This document shows positions 50,131-59,597 of a stretch of 64,000 nt of DNA, one piece after another; the first letter of the stretch is position 1; each line of letters opens with the position of its first letter. The position numbers and the translations under genes are program-made. Source of the stretch: Hominimerdicola alba 8 (GTDB lineage: Bacteria > Bacillota > Clostridia > Oscillospirales > Ruminococcaceae); NCBI RefSeq assembly GCF_000178155.2, contig NZ_ADKM02000008.1, forward strand, positions 41,824 to 105,823. The letters are read 5' to 3'. The notes beneath the pieces were generated by a model. The model did not search any database. It was not told the origin of the DNA and saw nothing but the letters and a program-made list of their open reading frames with translations.

Positions 50131-50889
50131 ATGACCATAAGACATGTAATACTGGCGGTGGAGATATTTTTTCTGCTGTTGTTCATAATACCTATACCCA
50201 TTATCAACGAGGGAAATTCGGCAGGAATTGTCTTATGCGCACTGTTGATAGCTGTCACTGCCAAGTTTGGATCATTTTGCAGGCTTATCAGCAAACTGTG
50301 GGGGAAAGTACCCACGCGGGTGCTTGTGATCACTGCGGCGGTGTTTCTGGCGGCGGGATTCATCTATGCGGGCATACTTTCTTTCAAGATGTATCGGGCG
50401 CAGGAGAATGTCCCTGATGATACCGAACTGATAGTAGTGCTGGGCTGTCAGGTCAAAGGCACAAGACCATCGAGAATGCTGAGGCGCAGGCTTGATGTGG
50501 CGCTTGAAGCGATGGAGAAGCACCCCGATGCAGTCTGTGTGGTATCGGGCGGTCAGGGGTACGGCGAGAAGATATCGGAAGCAAAGGCGATGCACGACTA
50601 TCTTATCAGCAAGGGTGCTGATGAGAGCCGCATATTGATGGAGGACAAGTCCACCTCGACTTTTGAGAACATAAAATTCACCTTTGAGATGACTGACAAG
50701 CTGGGCTATGGGCGGGACATCACCATAGTGACTGACGGCTTTCACCAATACCGCGCCAGCCTCATAGCAAAGCAGGAGGGTGCGGGCAGGATAACCGCAT
50801 ACTCCGCGCACACCGAGCCGCGCTATTTGCTGACTTTCTGGGTGCGTGAATGGCTGGGACTGACATATTTTTGGATATTCGGTAAATAA
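50131..50889 (+). CDS. YdcF/SanA/ElyC-type DUF218 membrane protein
   Basis: 252 residues. About three N-terminal helices are followed by the DUF218 domain: ELIVVLGCQVKGTRPSRMLR, VSGGQGYGEKISEAKAMHDY, DESRILMEDKSTSTFENIKF and IVTDGFHQYRASLIAKQEG. The family is linked to envelope polysaccharide carriers (ElyC) and vancomycin tolerance (SanA), though the biochemical activity is unclear. The preceding gene encodes an anchored beta-domain protein, supporting an envelope role. Confidence 0.88.
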   Translation: MTIRHVILAVEIFFLLLFIIPIPIINEGNSAGIVLCALLIAVTAKFGSFCRLISKLWGKVPTRVLVITAAVFLAAGFIYAGILSFKMYRAQENVPDDTELIVVLGCQVKGTRPSRMLRRRLDVALEAMEKHPDAVCVVSGGQGYGEKISEAKAMHDYLISKGADESRILMEDKSTSTFENIKFTFEMTDKLGYGRDITIVTDGFHQYRASLIAKQEGAGRITAYSAHTEPRYLLTFWVREWLGLTYFWIFGK

Positions 50890-50896
50890 CATCAAA

Positions 50897-50931
50897 AAGA
50901 CCTCCTGCGGGAATGAGCCGCAGGAGGTCTT
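50897..50931. terminator. Bidirectional terminator
   Basis: A perfect 14-bp stem (50897-50910 with 50918-50931), 7-nt loop, and an A run on the left giving a T tract for minus-strand transcripts. It lies between the convergent YdcF and HD genes. Confidence 0.9.
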
Positions 50932-50947
50932 GCTTATCAGTTTCGTC

Positions 50948-51484
50948 TTACGCTGACTTTTTGTGCCTGTGCATGGAATGTACGGTGTGTGACAGCTTGT
51001 TTTTGCAGTGTACACCGAACTCCAGCATAGCGGCATACTTATCTATCATAACTATAACGTAGCTTTCGGCATAGCGCGGCAGCTTTATGGTAAGCGGCCA
51101 CATGTGCTTGACGATTATGTCTTCCTCCAGCTTGTCCAGTTCAAAATGCTCTTTGGCATTTTCAAGGGCTATCTTCGGGTGAGTGAAACCGTGAGGAAGC
51201 TCACCTTTTTTACGGGGCTCGTCCCGCCAGTCATACAGAAACAGGTCGTGGAGCATGCCTGCTCTCGCGGCAGCCTTTGCATTCAAGCCCAGCTTTTTGC
51301 AGACGATGTAGTTATAGTAAGAAACGTTCAGACAATGCTGATAACAGGTAGTGCTGTAATGGTGCCTGTATTTTTTCATCTCGGAAACCACCTCATGTTC
51401 GAGGAGATCCTTGACGAACTCAAAATACTCTCTGCTCTCCTTAGAACTTTCAACAGAGTATCTTGAACCCATTGCTTTAGACAT
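50948..51484 (-). CDS. HD-domain phosphohydrolase
   Basis: 178 residues. The HD metal site is seen as STTCYQHCLNVSYYNYIV, then ARAGMLHDLFLYDW (the HD pair), HGFTHPKIALENAKEHF, and EEDIIVKHMWPLTIKLPRYA with a further His. This set is typical of small HD phosphohydrolases acting on nucleotides or related phosphoesters; the substrate is unknown. The start at 51484 has AGAGGT 7 nt upstream. An ATG two codons earlier lies too close to it, and the open frame beyond has no ribosome binding site. Confidence 0.85.
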   Translation of the reverse strand: MSKAMGSRYSVESSKESREYFEFVKDLLEHEVVSEMKKYRHHYSTTCYQHCLNVSYYNYIVCKKLGLNAKAAARAGMLHDLFLYDWRDEPRKKGELPHGFTHPKIALENAKEHFELDKLEEDIIVKHMWPLTIKLPRYAESYVIVMIDKYAAMLEFGVHCKNKLSHTVHSMHRHKKSA

Positions 51485-51635
51485 TGGCATGACCTCTTTT
51501 CTTATACAAAAATGACAGTTATATGTTTGTTTTGTGAAAGGAACCAATTCATAGTTCCTATTGTCATTATACAGCATTTCTATCTGTTTGTCAAGGGTTA
51601 GCTATTACAAATCGATTAATTTTCCACACATTTTT

Positions 51636-51670
51636 TCAAAAAAAGCAGCCCTGCGCTGTGCAGGACTGCT
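51636..51670 (-). terminator. Terminator of the GH25 lysozyme gene
   Basis: An 11-bp stem with one wobble (51644-51654 with 51660-51670) and a T tract on the minus strand (51637-51643). Confidence 0.85.
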
Positions 51671-51683
51671 TAATTTACAAATT

Positions 51684-53924
51684 TTACTTCAAAAGATCTT
51701 CAAAACTGAAAACTTCCTGCTGAGGTCTGCTGTCCTCTGTGCCGATCATGTAAAGCTGGTTGGAAAATGCACCATAACTTACCACATCATCTTTGCAGGA
51801 GTAGCCCTTTACTCTTACGCTGGCAAATTCTGCGTCCTTAAGACCTGCAATGACTGCCATTGTACCCTTGACGGAAGTGTACAGCTTATATCCCTTGCCG
51901 AGATCGACATATACTCTGTACTCATCGCAATCTTCGATACCGTCCCACGATATTATTGCGGTATCACCTGAGAAACTTTCCAGCTTTGCTTCGGTGACCT
52001 CAGGCAGAGATACAACTACTTTGTTGGACATTTCGGTGTAGAAATCCTTACCGTCCTTTGAGTTATACGCCCTTACGGAATAAACTGTACCTGTCAGCTT
52101 ATCGGTGGCGTAACGGCACCCATTCACTACAGCGACCGCTATCTCTTCACCATCGGCGGAGATCTCGTATACCACATAGCCCTGTGCATCATCTATCTTG
52201 TTCCACACAAGTTCACCGTCACCTGCATCGAGAACTAATTCGCCCTTTGGCGGATAGCTGATGCCCTTGAATTCGATAGTGTTGGAAGCCTCTGAGCGGA
52301 ATTTTCTGCCTTCAAGCATGATATATGCCTGCACGTAGTATGTGCCGTCGCGTTCTTCGTCCATATAGAAGCTGTTGCCGTCAACGCGGGTTTCTCCGAC
52401 ACCTGATATGCCGCTGAAAGTAACGATGTAGCCGTCAGCATCTTCTACATTAGTCCATACAAGTTTTGTGCCCACACGTTCAAGACTTGGGATACCTGAA
52501 GGTGTATTGGCAGGAAGTTCTATCTCCTCAGACACCTTGCCGCCGATGCCGTCAGCGTTATATGGTCTGACATAAGCCCTGAATTCCTGCAAGTTTTTGC
52601 CGCTTATCTCAAAAGATGTTTCAGCGGTATTGCCCACAAGATTTGTGCTGCTGCCATCGGTAGTGTATACTTCATAGCTTGCCGCGCCGTCAGTCGGCTG
52701 CCAACTCAGCATTACCCTGTCGATGCCCGAACGCTTTACTGAAAGCCCCTCAGTCATCTCAGAATAGGTCTTAACAGCAACATTATTGGAATTGTGACCA
52801 TAATGTCTTTTACCTGCAAAATAGTTGTACGCCGCTACACGATAGAAACTGTAATTGCTGCCTGTGATATCAAAGCTGCAGCCCTCAGCGTCACCTGCCG
52901 CTGTAAAGCTGCTGCCGTCATTGCTGCCGTAAACAGTATAGCCGTCAGCGCCGTTCGCTTTGTTCCAGCTGAGTTTTTTGCCGTCAAGTTCGGCTTTAAG
53001 CGCAGTCGTGGGCGAGTAGTCAACATCGTACATAACACTGATATCAACATTGCCGTAGATACCATCAATAGATGCCTGACTGGAATACTGCCACATATCA
53101 TAAATGCCGCCGTAGTTGATAGATGACAGATATGCAGCGACCCATGTCTTGTAATTCATGCCCAGCGACGGACCATCTATAAGGCTGGTGAGCCAGTAGA
53201 GGTTTGCATAAACGCCCGATTGGTAGCCGTATGACTCTATCCTGTCACAGAAAGCGCTGCAAAGTGCAGTTTTCTGTTTATAGCTGAGCCCTGCATGGTC
53301 AAGTCTGCCGTAATCATAGTCAACGCTTTCGATATCGTAGTAAACGGGCAGTTCCAGCGAATAGTCTTTCAGGGCAGCCGCACAGTAGTCAGCTTCTTCA
53401 CGCGCCTCAGCCTCGCTGATAGCCTGAGTGTAGAAATAAACACCCACATTCATACCTGCCGCCTTAGCATTCCTGATATTCTCAAAATATCGGTCATCGA
53501 TCATCAGTGTGCCTGCCGAGCCGTAGCCGCGCACGCCCAGTCTGATTATGCAGTTATCGATGCCCGAAGCCTTGACCGCTTTCCAGTCTATGTAAGACTG
53601 CCACTGGGAAACATCGATGCAGAAATCCCTGTCCATGCCGTCAAAACGACTGTCATGGGTGAGGTAACTTCCATATGCGCAGAGTTCGGGGAAATCCGAC
53701 TTGATCCTGCCTGCGGGCGAATTGCTTGATGCTGCCTGCAGGAAAAGCTCATGTCTGTATTTAAGATATTCGGCGTCCTGAGAAGCATCAACGGTGGTGA
53801 ACTCAAAGCCCTGACCATCAGTACCGATGATCTCACCGAAAGTGTCAGCCGTTGCCGAAATTGCTGCACACGAACAAATTACCGCCGCAATTGCAGCGCT
53901 TGCTGCCGCTTTAATAAAATTCAT
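51684..53924 (-). CDS. Secreted GH25 lysozyme with Fn3-like repeats
   Basis: 746 residues. Signal peptide MNFIKAAASAAIAAVICSCA with an AxA-type end near residue 25. Residues ~95-310 are a GH25 muramidase with intact catalytic elements: FCIDVSQWQSYIDW (Asp104), LPVYYDIESVDYDYG with the DxE pair, and MWQYSSQASIDGIYGNVDIS. Residues ~325 to the end form about five Fn3-like beta modules, each with a Trp-Asn/Trp-Thr and a DGYTVY-, ASYEVY-, DGYIVT-, QGYVVY- or DEYRVY-type strand. It cleaves the MurNAc-GlcNAc bond of peptidoglycan. The repeats probably bind wall glycans. GGAGGG sits 8 nt before the ATG. Monocistronic. Confidence 0.93.
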   Translation of the reverse strand: MNFIKAAASAAIAAVICSCAAISATADTFGEIIGTDGQGFEFTTVDASQDAEYLKYRHELFLQAASSNSPAGRIKSDFPELCAYGSYLTHDSRFDGMDRDFCIDVSQWQSYIDWKAVKASGIDNCIIRLGVRGYGSAGTLMIDDRYFENIRNAKAAGMNVGVYFYTQAISEAEAREEADYCAAALKDYSLELPVYYDIESVDYDYGRLDHAGLSYKQKTALCSAFCDRIESYGYQSGVYANLYWLTSLIDGPSLGMNYKTWVAAYLSSINYGGIYDMWQYSSQASIDGIYGNVDISVMYDVDYSPTTALKAELDGKKLSWNKANGADGYTVYGSNDGSSFTAAGDAEGCSFDITGSNYSFYRVAAYNYFAGKRHYGHNSNNVAVKTYSEMTEGLSVKRSGIDRVMLSWQPTDGAASYEVYTTDGSSTNLVGNTAETSFEISGKNLQEFRAYVRPYNADGIGGKVSEEIELPANTPSGIPSLERVGTKLVWTNVEDADGYIVTFSGISGVGETRVDGNSFYMDEERDGTYYVQAYIMLEGRKFRSEASNTIEFKGISYPPKGELVLDAGDGELVWNKIDDAQGYVVYEISADGEEIAVAVVNGCRYATDKLTGTVYSVRAYNSKDGKDFYTEMSNKVVVSLPEVTEAKLESFSGDTAIISWDGIEDCDEYRVYVDLGKGYKLYTSVKGTMAVIAGLKDAEFASVRVKGYSCKDDVVSYGAFSNQLYMIGTEDSRPQQEVFSFEDLLK

Positions 53925-54026
53925 TTTTATACCCTCCATAAAATATTACACAAAGGTTACATTTTATCTTGTTTATTATACAAGATTTTCATCAAATTGT
54001 CAATAGAAACAATTTACCAAAAAATG

Positions 54027-54085
54027 AAAAAACTCTCTGAAAAGACAATTTCAAGAAGAAAACAGCCTTTTTCGGAGAGTTTTAT
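54027..54085. terminator. Hairpin between rpiB and the GH25 gene
   Basis: Arms of ~16 bp with a wobble and a bulge (54029-54044 with 54067-54083) around a 22-nt loop, with A/T runs on both outer flanks. It lies between the rpiB stop (54133) and the GH25 start. It likely terminates the fhs-rpiB transcript. Confidence 0.7.
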
Positions 54086-54132
54086 TATCATTTTACACAA
54101 AAGTTAATGTAATATTTAATCAAATTTGTACA

Positions 54133-54573
54133 TCAGTTATTTTCGATATCGTGTATCTTATCGACCCTGCGCTGGTGTCTGCCACCCTCGAAAGGAGTAT
54201 CAAGGAACACCTGTATCAGTTCACAGGCAAGTCCTGCGCCTACGACCCTTGCGCCGATACACAGCACATTCGCATCATTGTGTGCACGGGTGAACTTAGC
54301 AGAAAAATAGTCCGAACAGCAGGCAGCCCTGATGCCCTTGACCTTATTAGCTGCCATCGACATACCGATGCCTGTACCGCAGAAAAGCACAGCGCAGTCA
54401 CACTCGCCGCTCGTTACCTTTTCGCAGACTTCCTTTGCCTTATCGGGATAGTCGCATTTTTCGCCTTTCTGAACGCCCAGATCAACATATTCTATGCCCT
54501 TTTCATCGAGATACTGAAGCACCTCAGCCTTAAGTTCGGGACCTGCGTGGTCACAGCCTATAGCTATCTTCAT
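54133..54573 (-). CDS. rpiB: Ribose-5-phosphate isomerase B
   Basis: 146 residues. Interconverts ribose 5-phosphate and ribulose 5-phosphate in the pentose phosphate pathway. Landmarks: MKIAIGCDHAGPELKAEVLQ, YVDLGVQKGEKCDYPD, the catalytic Cys loop LFCGTGIGMSMAANK, AACCSDYFSAKFTRAHNDAN and CIGARVVGAGLACELIQVFL. GGAGGG precedes the ATG. It is the last gene of the fhs-DUF3810-tsaE-tsaB-rpiB run, 30 bp after tsaB. Confidence 0.96.
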   Translation of the reverse strand: MKIAIGCDHAGPELKAEVLQYLDEKGIEYVDLGVQKGEKCDYPDKAKEVCEKVTSGECDCAVLFCGTGIGMSMAANKVKGIRAACCSDYFSAKFTRAHNDANVLCIGARVVGAGLACELIQVFLDTPFEGGRHQRRVDKIHDIENN

Positions 54574-54603
54574 TTAAATACCCTCCATAAAATTCAGTTT
54601 TTC

Positions 54604-55293
54604 TTAATTGTCACGGTGAGCCTTGTCTTTCTCAGCCTTAGTTGCCTGCAAATATGAAACTGCAAGATCATCAGCACTGCACAAGAGCGAAGGATCATCT
54701 TCAACGGCTTCACAGATGGAAGAAGCCCTCTGCAAAACGCAGTTTTCCGGCGCACATCTGACATTATTGCTGTCCGCAAATCGGGACATTTTCATTTCTT
54801 CAGCGCAGTCACCCACCAACATAATGTTGTCACATGGGTCAAAAAGAGCAAAAAATTCGTCCTCACCGCAGACCTTATCCTCAGTGACACGAGTGATCTC
54901 ACCGCATGAACACTCAAATACCGCACCATATATTATCTTGGGACGCGCCCGCATCACAGCGGCTATCCTGCCCTCAAAAGAGCGGCAGTTGTACGCCAGC
55001 GCAAGCAGAGTCGAAACACCTGCCGCCTTGATATTCGTCGCCCCCAGACAGATGCCTTTGACCGCCCCTATACCGATGCGAAGCCCCGTATAGGAACCGG
55101 GTCCGTTGGCTACAGCGATGCAGTCAAGTTCAGAATAATCAAACCCTGTTTCTTCAAGTGCCTGTGTTACCATCGGTAGGATCACCTGCGAGTGGGTAAG
55201 TTTTGTAAAAACCGTCTTCTCCCAAAGAAGTTTACCATCGCTTACAGCCACCGAAGCTATCTTACCGCTGGTATCAATTGCCAATATTTTCAA
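54604..55293 (-). CDS. tsaB: tRNA threonylcarbamoyladenosine biosynthesis protein TsaB
   Basis: 229 residues, ASKHA-fold partner of TsaD in t6A37 synthesis. Landmarks: KILAIDTSGKIASVAVSDG, THSQVILPMVTQALEE, DCIAVANGPGSYTGLRIGIG and AVKGICLG. The start is uncertain. A GGAG directly abuts the ATG at 55302, so it cannot serve that codon, but it is 9 nt from the in-frame TTG at 55293, which I therefore prefer. The gene overlaps the end of tsaE, consistent with coupled synthesis. TsaD and TsaC are not in the window. Confidence 0.93.
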   Translation of the reverse strand: MKILAIDTSGKIASVAVSDGKLLWEKTVFTKLTHSQVILPMVTQALEETGFDYSELDCIAVANGPGSYTGLRIGIGAVKGICLGATNIKAAGVSTLLALAYNCRSFEGRIAAVMRARPKIIYGAVFECSCGEITRVTEDKVCGEDEFFALFDPCDNIMLVGDCAEEMKMSRFADSNNVRCAPENCVLQRASSICEAVEDDPSLLCSADDLAVSYLQATKAEKDKAHRDN

Positions 55294-55735
55294 ATCTATC
55301 ATCTCCGTCACAGGTTTCGATGACAACTTCACGCTCGTCATCTGAAAGCCTGTTGATAGTAATTTTTATGCAGTCATCGGGAAGATCATCATCGATGTTC
55401 TCAGACCACTCGACCGCAAGCACCGAATCATCGTCCATATAGTCAAAGAAGCCCGTAGTTTCCAGGTCTTGACCAGATGTAATGCGATACATGTCGAAGT
55501 GGATAAGACTCAGTTTGCTATCCTTTTTTCGGTACTCATTGACCAAAGCAAAGGTAGGTGAGGTGACCTCGTCACCAAGCCCCATTCCCTCTGAGATTCC
55601 GCGAGTGATCGTAGTTTTTCCTGCACCGAGTCCCCCGCGATATGCAATGATCTCACCGCCGCGAAGCCTTCTGCCTATCTCACGGCCAAGCACGATAGTT
55701 TCCTCTGCCGAGTTGGTTTTATATGTAAAGTTCAA
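55274..55735 (-). CDS. tsaE: tRNA threonylcarbamoyladenosine biosynthesis ATPase TsaE
   Basis: 153 residues. P-loop ATPase that cycles the TsaBD complex. Walker A is GGLGAGKTTI in IIAYRGGLGAGKTTITRGIS. SPTFALVNEY, HFDMYRI and VLAVEWSENI (Walker B-like) follow in the usual order. The start is a TTG at 55735 with only a weak ribosome binding site, overlapping no other gene. It lies 15 bp after the DUF3810 stop and overlaps tsaB. Confidence 0.95.
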   Translation of the reverse strand: MNFTYKTNSAEETIVLGREIGRRLRGGEIIAYRGGLGAGKTTITRGISEGMGLGDEVTSPTFALVNEYRKKDSKLSLIHFDMYRITSGQDLETTGFFDYMDDDSVLAVEWSENIDDDLPDDCIKITINRLSDDEREVVIETCDGDDRFENIGN

Positions 55736-55750
55736 TTTATCACAACCATT

Positions 55751-56947
55751 CTATTCGCTGTAAAAGCTGTGCTCGCCGTAGTAATTCAACATAAGATCGA
55801 CCATTCTGCCGTAACTTTTTTTACCGTCTTTGACACCATTTGCGTGCAGCGATGCTTCCATAGCCTTGTCGCTCACTTCGCTGACTGTCCTGCTGTCAAA
55901 CACAGTATCTTCGGCTTCTTCGACCGATCTCCAGAACTCACGGTTAGCGTCTATATCAGTCCAGACTTCGTCACATATGGCGCTGTCAAGTTTTATCTTT
56001 GTGTTCTCGTCAGCATACTCGAATATCTTATTGCGCACATAAGTCAGTGCAGAAAGATATCCAGAATATCTGAACTCAACATTGCTGCACCTGTCACATG
56101 CGACAAAAGCTATGAAATTAGCTTCTTCTTCGCGCATGAAGCCCTTAGTGTGGGCAAGTTCGTGACAAGCAGTACATGGCAGCTTCGCCTTATACATTTC
56201 GTTGTTGTAGTTTGCTTCCATCGAAAAGGGAAAATAAATTCCCATCAGATCCATCTGGCTCATGAAAAAAGAGCAATAGATGCTTTTCGGACGCACGTAA
56301 TATCCGCCAAAGTTCTTGAACTCATCATCAAGATCCGCGACAGCCTTACGCGATACCTCAGTGACATCCGATGTAAGCAGAAATTTTCCTTTATCATCGC
56401 GCTCTACTTCTTTTGCAAGAACGTTTATCTGTTCGACTAATCTGAACGCAAGCGCTTCTAGTTCATTATCGGTATGCTGCGATGTGCTGATGGAATTCTG
56501 CTGTTCAAATGTTGAAGTGTGGTACAGCACAAAGCAGTTCAGCGTTTCTGTACCAAGTATGAACACAGCTATCCAGCTGTAAACAAAGCCGAATATCCTA
56601 GCTGTCTTCCTGCGGCTGCTTTTTTTGAAGATCAGCAGCACCGCCATCACGATCAGCGAGAGCGGTATGCCGAATACTGCCGCTGCGATCAGCAATTCAC
56701 CGAAAGAGAACGGCAGCAGCGAAGTCAGCCGCCCGTAGGTCTGCCCCCAGACGGGGTATACCCAATGCTGGTAGAAGTCGCAAAAAGGTGTGCTGATCAG
56801 CGAAATGCCGTTCAGCAGCAGGAAAAACACCGTACTGCCGATCAGCCATTTCAATTGTTTATTTTTATGCCTTTTGTCCGTTTTAACAGACCGGTTTGTG
56901 TCAATATCCTCAGCTGTCGCCCTTGCGGGCATGGCTTTGGTTTTCAT
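55751..56947 (-). CDS. DUF3810 membrane protein with HEXXH-like motif
   Basis: 398 residues. A charged N-terminus, then three helices (about 33-50, 75-103 and 115-140) and a large soluble domain. It contains YYVRPKSIYCSFFMSQMDLM, GIYFPFSMEANYNNEMYKAK and PCTACHELAHTKGF, where HELAH is a HEXXH-type zinc site. EEANFIAFVACDRCS provides a further Glu, and RYSGYLSALTYV follows. This is the DUF3810 pattern, presumed membrane metalloprotease, with no known substrate. GAGGTG precedes the ATG. It lies between fhs and tsaE. Confidence 0.88.
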   Translation of the reverse strand: MKTKAMPARATAEDIDTNRSVKTDKRHKNKQLKWLIGSTVFFLLLNGISLISTPFCDFYQHWVYPVWGQTYGRLTSLLPFSFGELLIAAAVFGIPLSLIVMAVLLIFKKSSRRKTARIFGFVYSWIAVFILGTETLNCFVLYHTSTFEQQNSISTSQHTDNELEALAFRLVEQINVLAKEVERDDKGKFLLTSDVTEVSRKAVADLDDEFKNFGGYYVRPKSIYCSFFMSQMDLMGIYFPFSMEANYNNEMYKAKLPCTACHELAHTKGFMREEEANFIAFVACDRCSNVEFRYSGYLSALTYVRNKIFEYADENTKIKLDSAICDEVWTDIDANREFWRSVEEAEDTVFDSRTVSEVSDKAMEASLHANGVKDGKKSYGRMVDLMLNYYGEHSFYSE

Positions 56948-56968
56948 TTTGCACCTCAGTTCAGTTTA

Positions 56969-58639
56969 TCAGAACAGCCCGTAAATATTACCCTGATTGT
57001 CGCAGTCGATGTTATTAGCAGCAGGAACCTTAGGCAGACCCGGCATGGTCATTATATCGCCTGTATAAGCTACAACGAAGCCTGCACCTGCCGAAACTCT
57101 CAGGTCACGGACGGTTATCTCGAAGTTTTCGGGCTTGCCCAGCTTGGTAGGATCATCAGACAGCGAATACTGGGTCTTTGCAACGCAGACCGGAATGTCG
57201 CCGTAGCCCAGTTCGTTGATCTCTTTCAGCGCCTTTTCAGCCTGTGCGGTGAAAATAACGCCGTCAGCGCGGTAGATCTCCTTAGCGATGATGTTCAGCT
57301 TTTCCTTGATAGGCAGCTTTTCATCATAGATAGGCTTGAAATCGCTCTTATAGTTGTCTATAGTGCTGACCACTTTTTGCGCCAGATCAGTTCCGCCTGC
57401 GCCGCCCTTAGCGAAGATCTCAGCCAGCGAAACTTCAACGCCCATTTCAGCACAGGTCTTCTTGATGACCTCTATCTCTGCATCGGTATCGGTGCCGAAA
57501 CGATTGATGGCAACAACGACAGGAACGCCGAATTTGCGCATATTCTCGATATGTGTCTTAAGGTTCACGATGCCCTTTTCAAGTGCGGGAACATTCTCTT
57601 CGGTGAGTTCTGCACGCGGCACGCCGCCGTTGTATTTCAGTGCGCGGATAGTTGCCACCAGAACTACGCAGCTGGGCTTGAGTCCTGCAAAGCGGCACTT
57701 GATATCAAAGAATTTTTCAGCGCCCAGATCTGAGCCGAAGCCTGCCTCTGTGATGGTATAGTCAGCCAGTTTCAGCGCAAGCTTTGTTGCACGTACCGAG
57801 TTGCAGCCATGTGCAATATTTGCGAAAGGACCGCCGTGAATAAGAGCGGGGTTATTCTCCAATGTCTGCACAAGGTTTGGCTTAAGAGCATCTTTGAGCA
57901 GAGCGACCATAGCGCCGCAGCCGCCGATATCCTTAGCAAAAACAGGCTTGCCGTCGGTGGTGTAAGCTACCAGAATACGCTCGATGCGCTTTTTCAGGTC
58001 ATCAAGATCAGCCGCCAGACAGAGTATCGCCATTATCTCGGAAGCAACAGTTATCTGGAAAGAGTCCTCACGGGGTATGCCGTTGACCTTTGAACCCAGA
58101 CCGATTACGATATCTCTCAGTGCGCGGTCGTTCATATCAAGGCAGCGCTTGAACATTATACGGCGCTGGTCGATGTGCAGGGGATTGCCCTGCTGCATGC
58201 TGTTGTCGATAAGCGCACAGAGCAGGTTGTTCGCCGCAGTTATAGCGTGCATGTCGCCTGTAAAATGGAGATTTATGTCCTCCATCGGGACTACCTGTGC
58301 GTATCCGCCGCCTGCTGCGCCGCCCTTGATACCGAAAACAGGTCCGAGAGAAGGCTCTCTCAGGGCGAGAATGGAGTTTTTGCCGATAACGTGCATCGCT
58401 TCATGCAGACCTACCGAAATAGTGGTCTTGCCCTCACCTGCGGGGGTGGGGTTGATAGCTGTGACGAGTATCAGCTTGCCATCAGGCTTATCCTTAGTCT
58501 TCTCATAAAGACTCTCGGAGAGTTTAGCCTTATAGTGACCGTATGGCTCATACTCCTCCTCGGAAATACCCAGTTTCTTTGCGATCTCGGAGATCTTCAG
58601 CATTTTAGCCTGCTTGGCTATCTCAATATCTGAAAGCAT
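56969..58639 (-). CDS. fhs: Formate--tetrahydrofolate ligase
   Basis: 556 residues. ATP-dependent synthesis of 10-formyl-THF, the entry of formate into the one-carbon pool and a Wood-Ljungdahl methyl-branch enzyme. Landmarks: the P-loop [34 protein letters not shown], the [13 protein letters not shown] stretch, [35 protein letters not shown] and [18 protein letters not shown]. The start at 58639 has AAAGGA upstream. The strong promoter at 58679-58707 makes it the head of a five-gene run ending with rpiB. Confidence 0.97.
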   Translation of the reverse strand: MLSDIEIAKQAKMLKISEIAKKLGISEEEYEPYGHYKAKLSESLYEKTKDKPDGKLILVTAINPTPAGEGKTTISVGLHEAMHVIGKNSILALREPSLGPVFGIKGGAAGGGYAQVVPMEDINLHFTGDMHAITAANNLLCALIDNSMQQGNPLHIDQRRIMFKRCLDMNDRALRDIVIGLGSKVNGIPREDSFQITVASEIMAILCLAADLDDLKKRIERILVAYTTDGKPVFAKDIGGCGAMVALLKDALKPNLVQTLENNPALIHGGPFANIAHGCNSVRATKLALKLADYTITEAGFGSDLGAEKFFDIKCRFAGLKPSCVVLVATIRALKYNGGVPRAELTEENVPALEKGIVNLKTHIENMRKFGVPVVVAINRFGTDTDAEIEVIKKTCAEMGVEVSLAEIFAKGGAGGTDLAQKVVSTIDNYKSDFKPIYDEKLPIKEKLNIIAKEIYRADGVIFTAQAEKALKEINELGYGDIPVCVAKTQYSLSDDPTKLGKPENFEITVRDLRVSAGAGFVVAYTGDIMTMPGLPKVPAANNIDCDNQGNIYGLF

Positions 58640-58678
58640 ATTTTTCAGTTCCTTTCTGCTCAAAAATAATACATTTTA

Positions 58679-58707
58679 ATTATAACACACAGCGCCGCAA
58701 ATTGCAA
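58679..58707 (-). promoter_or_regulatory. Sigma-A promoter of fhs
   Basis: Minus strand TTGCAA (58702-58707), 17-bp spacer, TATAAT (58679-58684) with extended TGT. Confidence 0.75.
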
Positions 58708-58726
58708 TAGGTAAATTTACACTTAC

Positions 58727-58757
58727 AAAAAAATCGGGCAGCCGATGACCGCCCGAT
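58727..58757 (-). terminator. Terminator of the lysine operon
   Basis: A perfect 7-bp GC-rich stem (58733-58739 with 58751-58757), 11-nt loop, then seven T on the minus strand. It lies 7 bp after the dapB stop. Confidence 0.88.
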
Positions 58758-58763
58758 CATTTA

Positions 58764-59522
58764 TTATGCTTCTTTCAGCATATCGCCCATAGCGTACAGA
58801 CCCGCAGGTTTGCCGCTGAGGAAAACAGCCGCATTAACAGCGCCTACGCCGAATACCGACTTCGAGTGGGCTTCGTGCTTAAGGCTTACGACTTCGTCAC
58901 GGCCTGCAAAGATTATCTCATGCTCACCGACTATCGTGCCGCCGCGTATCGAGTGCATACCGATCTCGTTCTTTGTCCTCTTTGCGCGGACAGAATGTCT
59001 GTCATAGGTATAGCTGCACCTGTTGTCAAGTTCTTCATTGATAGCATTTGCCAGCATGATAGCTGTGCCCGAAGGAGCGTCTAACTTCTGGTTATGGTGC
59101 TTTTCGACTATCTCGATATCGAACTGGTCGCCCAGTATTTTTGTAGCCCTTTTAGCGAGGTCAGCCAGCAGGTTGATGCCCAGCGACATATTGAATGTGA
59201 AGAACAGCGGGATCTGTTCAGCCGCCTTTTTGATCTTAGCAGTCTGCTCCTCGTTATAGCCTGTTGAGCCGATGACCAGTGCTGTGCCGTTGGACAGGCA
59301 GTAATTCAGCAGCTCATCGAGGGTAGAGGGGTGAGAAAAGTCGATGATGACATCGGGCTTTTCAGTCAGCTCACCTGCTGATGCAACTATGGGAAAATCA
59401 GCATACGCGGTGGTGAACTTGTCGATACCCGCAATGACTTTACAGTCTTCACGTCCGCTTATAACATCAGCGATAACTCTGCCCATATGACCGTTAGCGC
59501 CGCAGATAACTATGTTTGTCAT
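58764..59522 (-). CDS. dapB: 4-hydroxy-tetrahydrodipicolinate reductase
   Basis: 252 residues. NAD(P)H-dependent second step of the diaminopimelate/lysine branch. The nucleotide-binding NIVICGANGHMGRVI, the VIIDFSHPSTLDEL strand, GSTGYNEEQ, NMSLGINLLADLA and the substrate motif EKHHNQKLDAPSGTA are all present, ending with GLYAMGDML. AAAGGA precedes the ATG at 59522; the open frame upstream of it is not coding. The 75-bp gap to dapA contains a 10-bp hairpin (about 59559-59583) without a T run. Confidence 0.97.
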   Translation of the reverse strand: MTNIVICGANGHMGRVIADVISGREDCKVIAGIDKFTTAYADFPIVASAGELTEKPDVIIDFSHPSTLDELLNYCLSNGTALVIGSTGYNEEQTAKIKKAAEQIPLFFTFNMSLGINLLADLAKRATKILGDQFDIEIVEKHHNQKLDAPSGTAIMLANAINEELDNRCSYTYDRHSVRAKRTKNEIGMHSIRGGTIVGEHEIIFAGRDEVVSLKHEAHSKSVFGVGAVNAAVFLSGKPAGLYAMGDMLKEA

Positions 59523-59597
59523 TTTTATCAGTCCTTTCATTTTTACGTTAAAACATAAGGGCAGAGCGTTCACCGCTCCGCCCTCGCAGTTTACTTT

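Noticed and set aside
59559..59583. Hairpin between dapA and dapB as a terminator
   Set aside because: The stem is good but no T run follows on the minus strand, and dapB has no other promoter that I can see. It is more likely an intercistronic processing or stability element.
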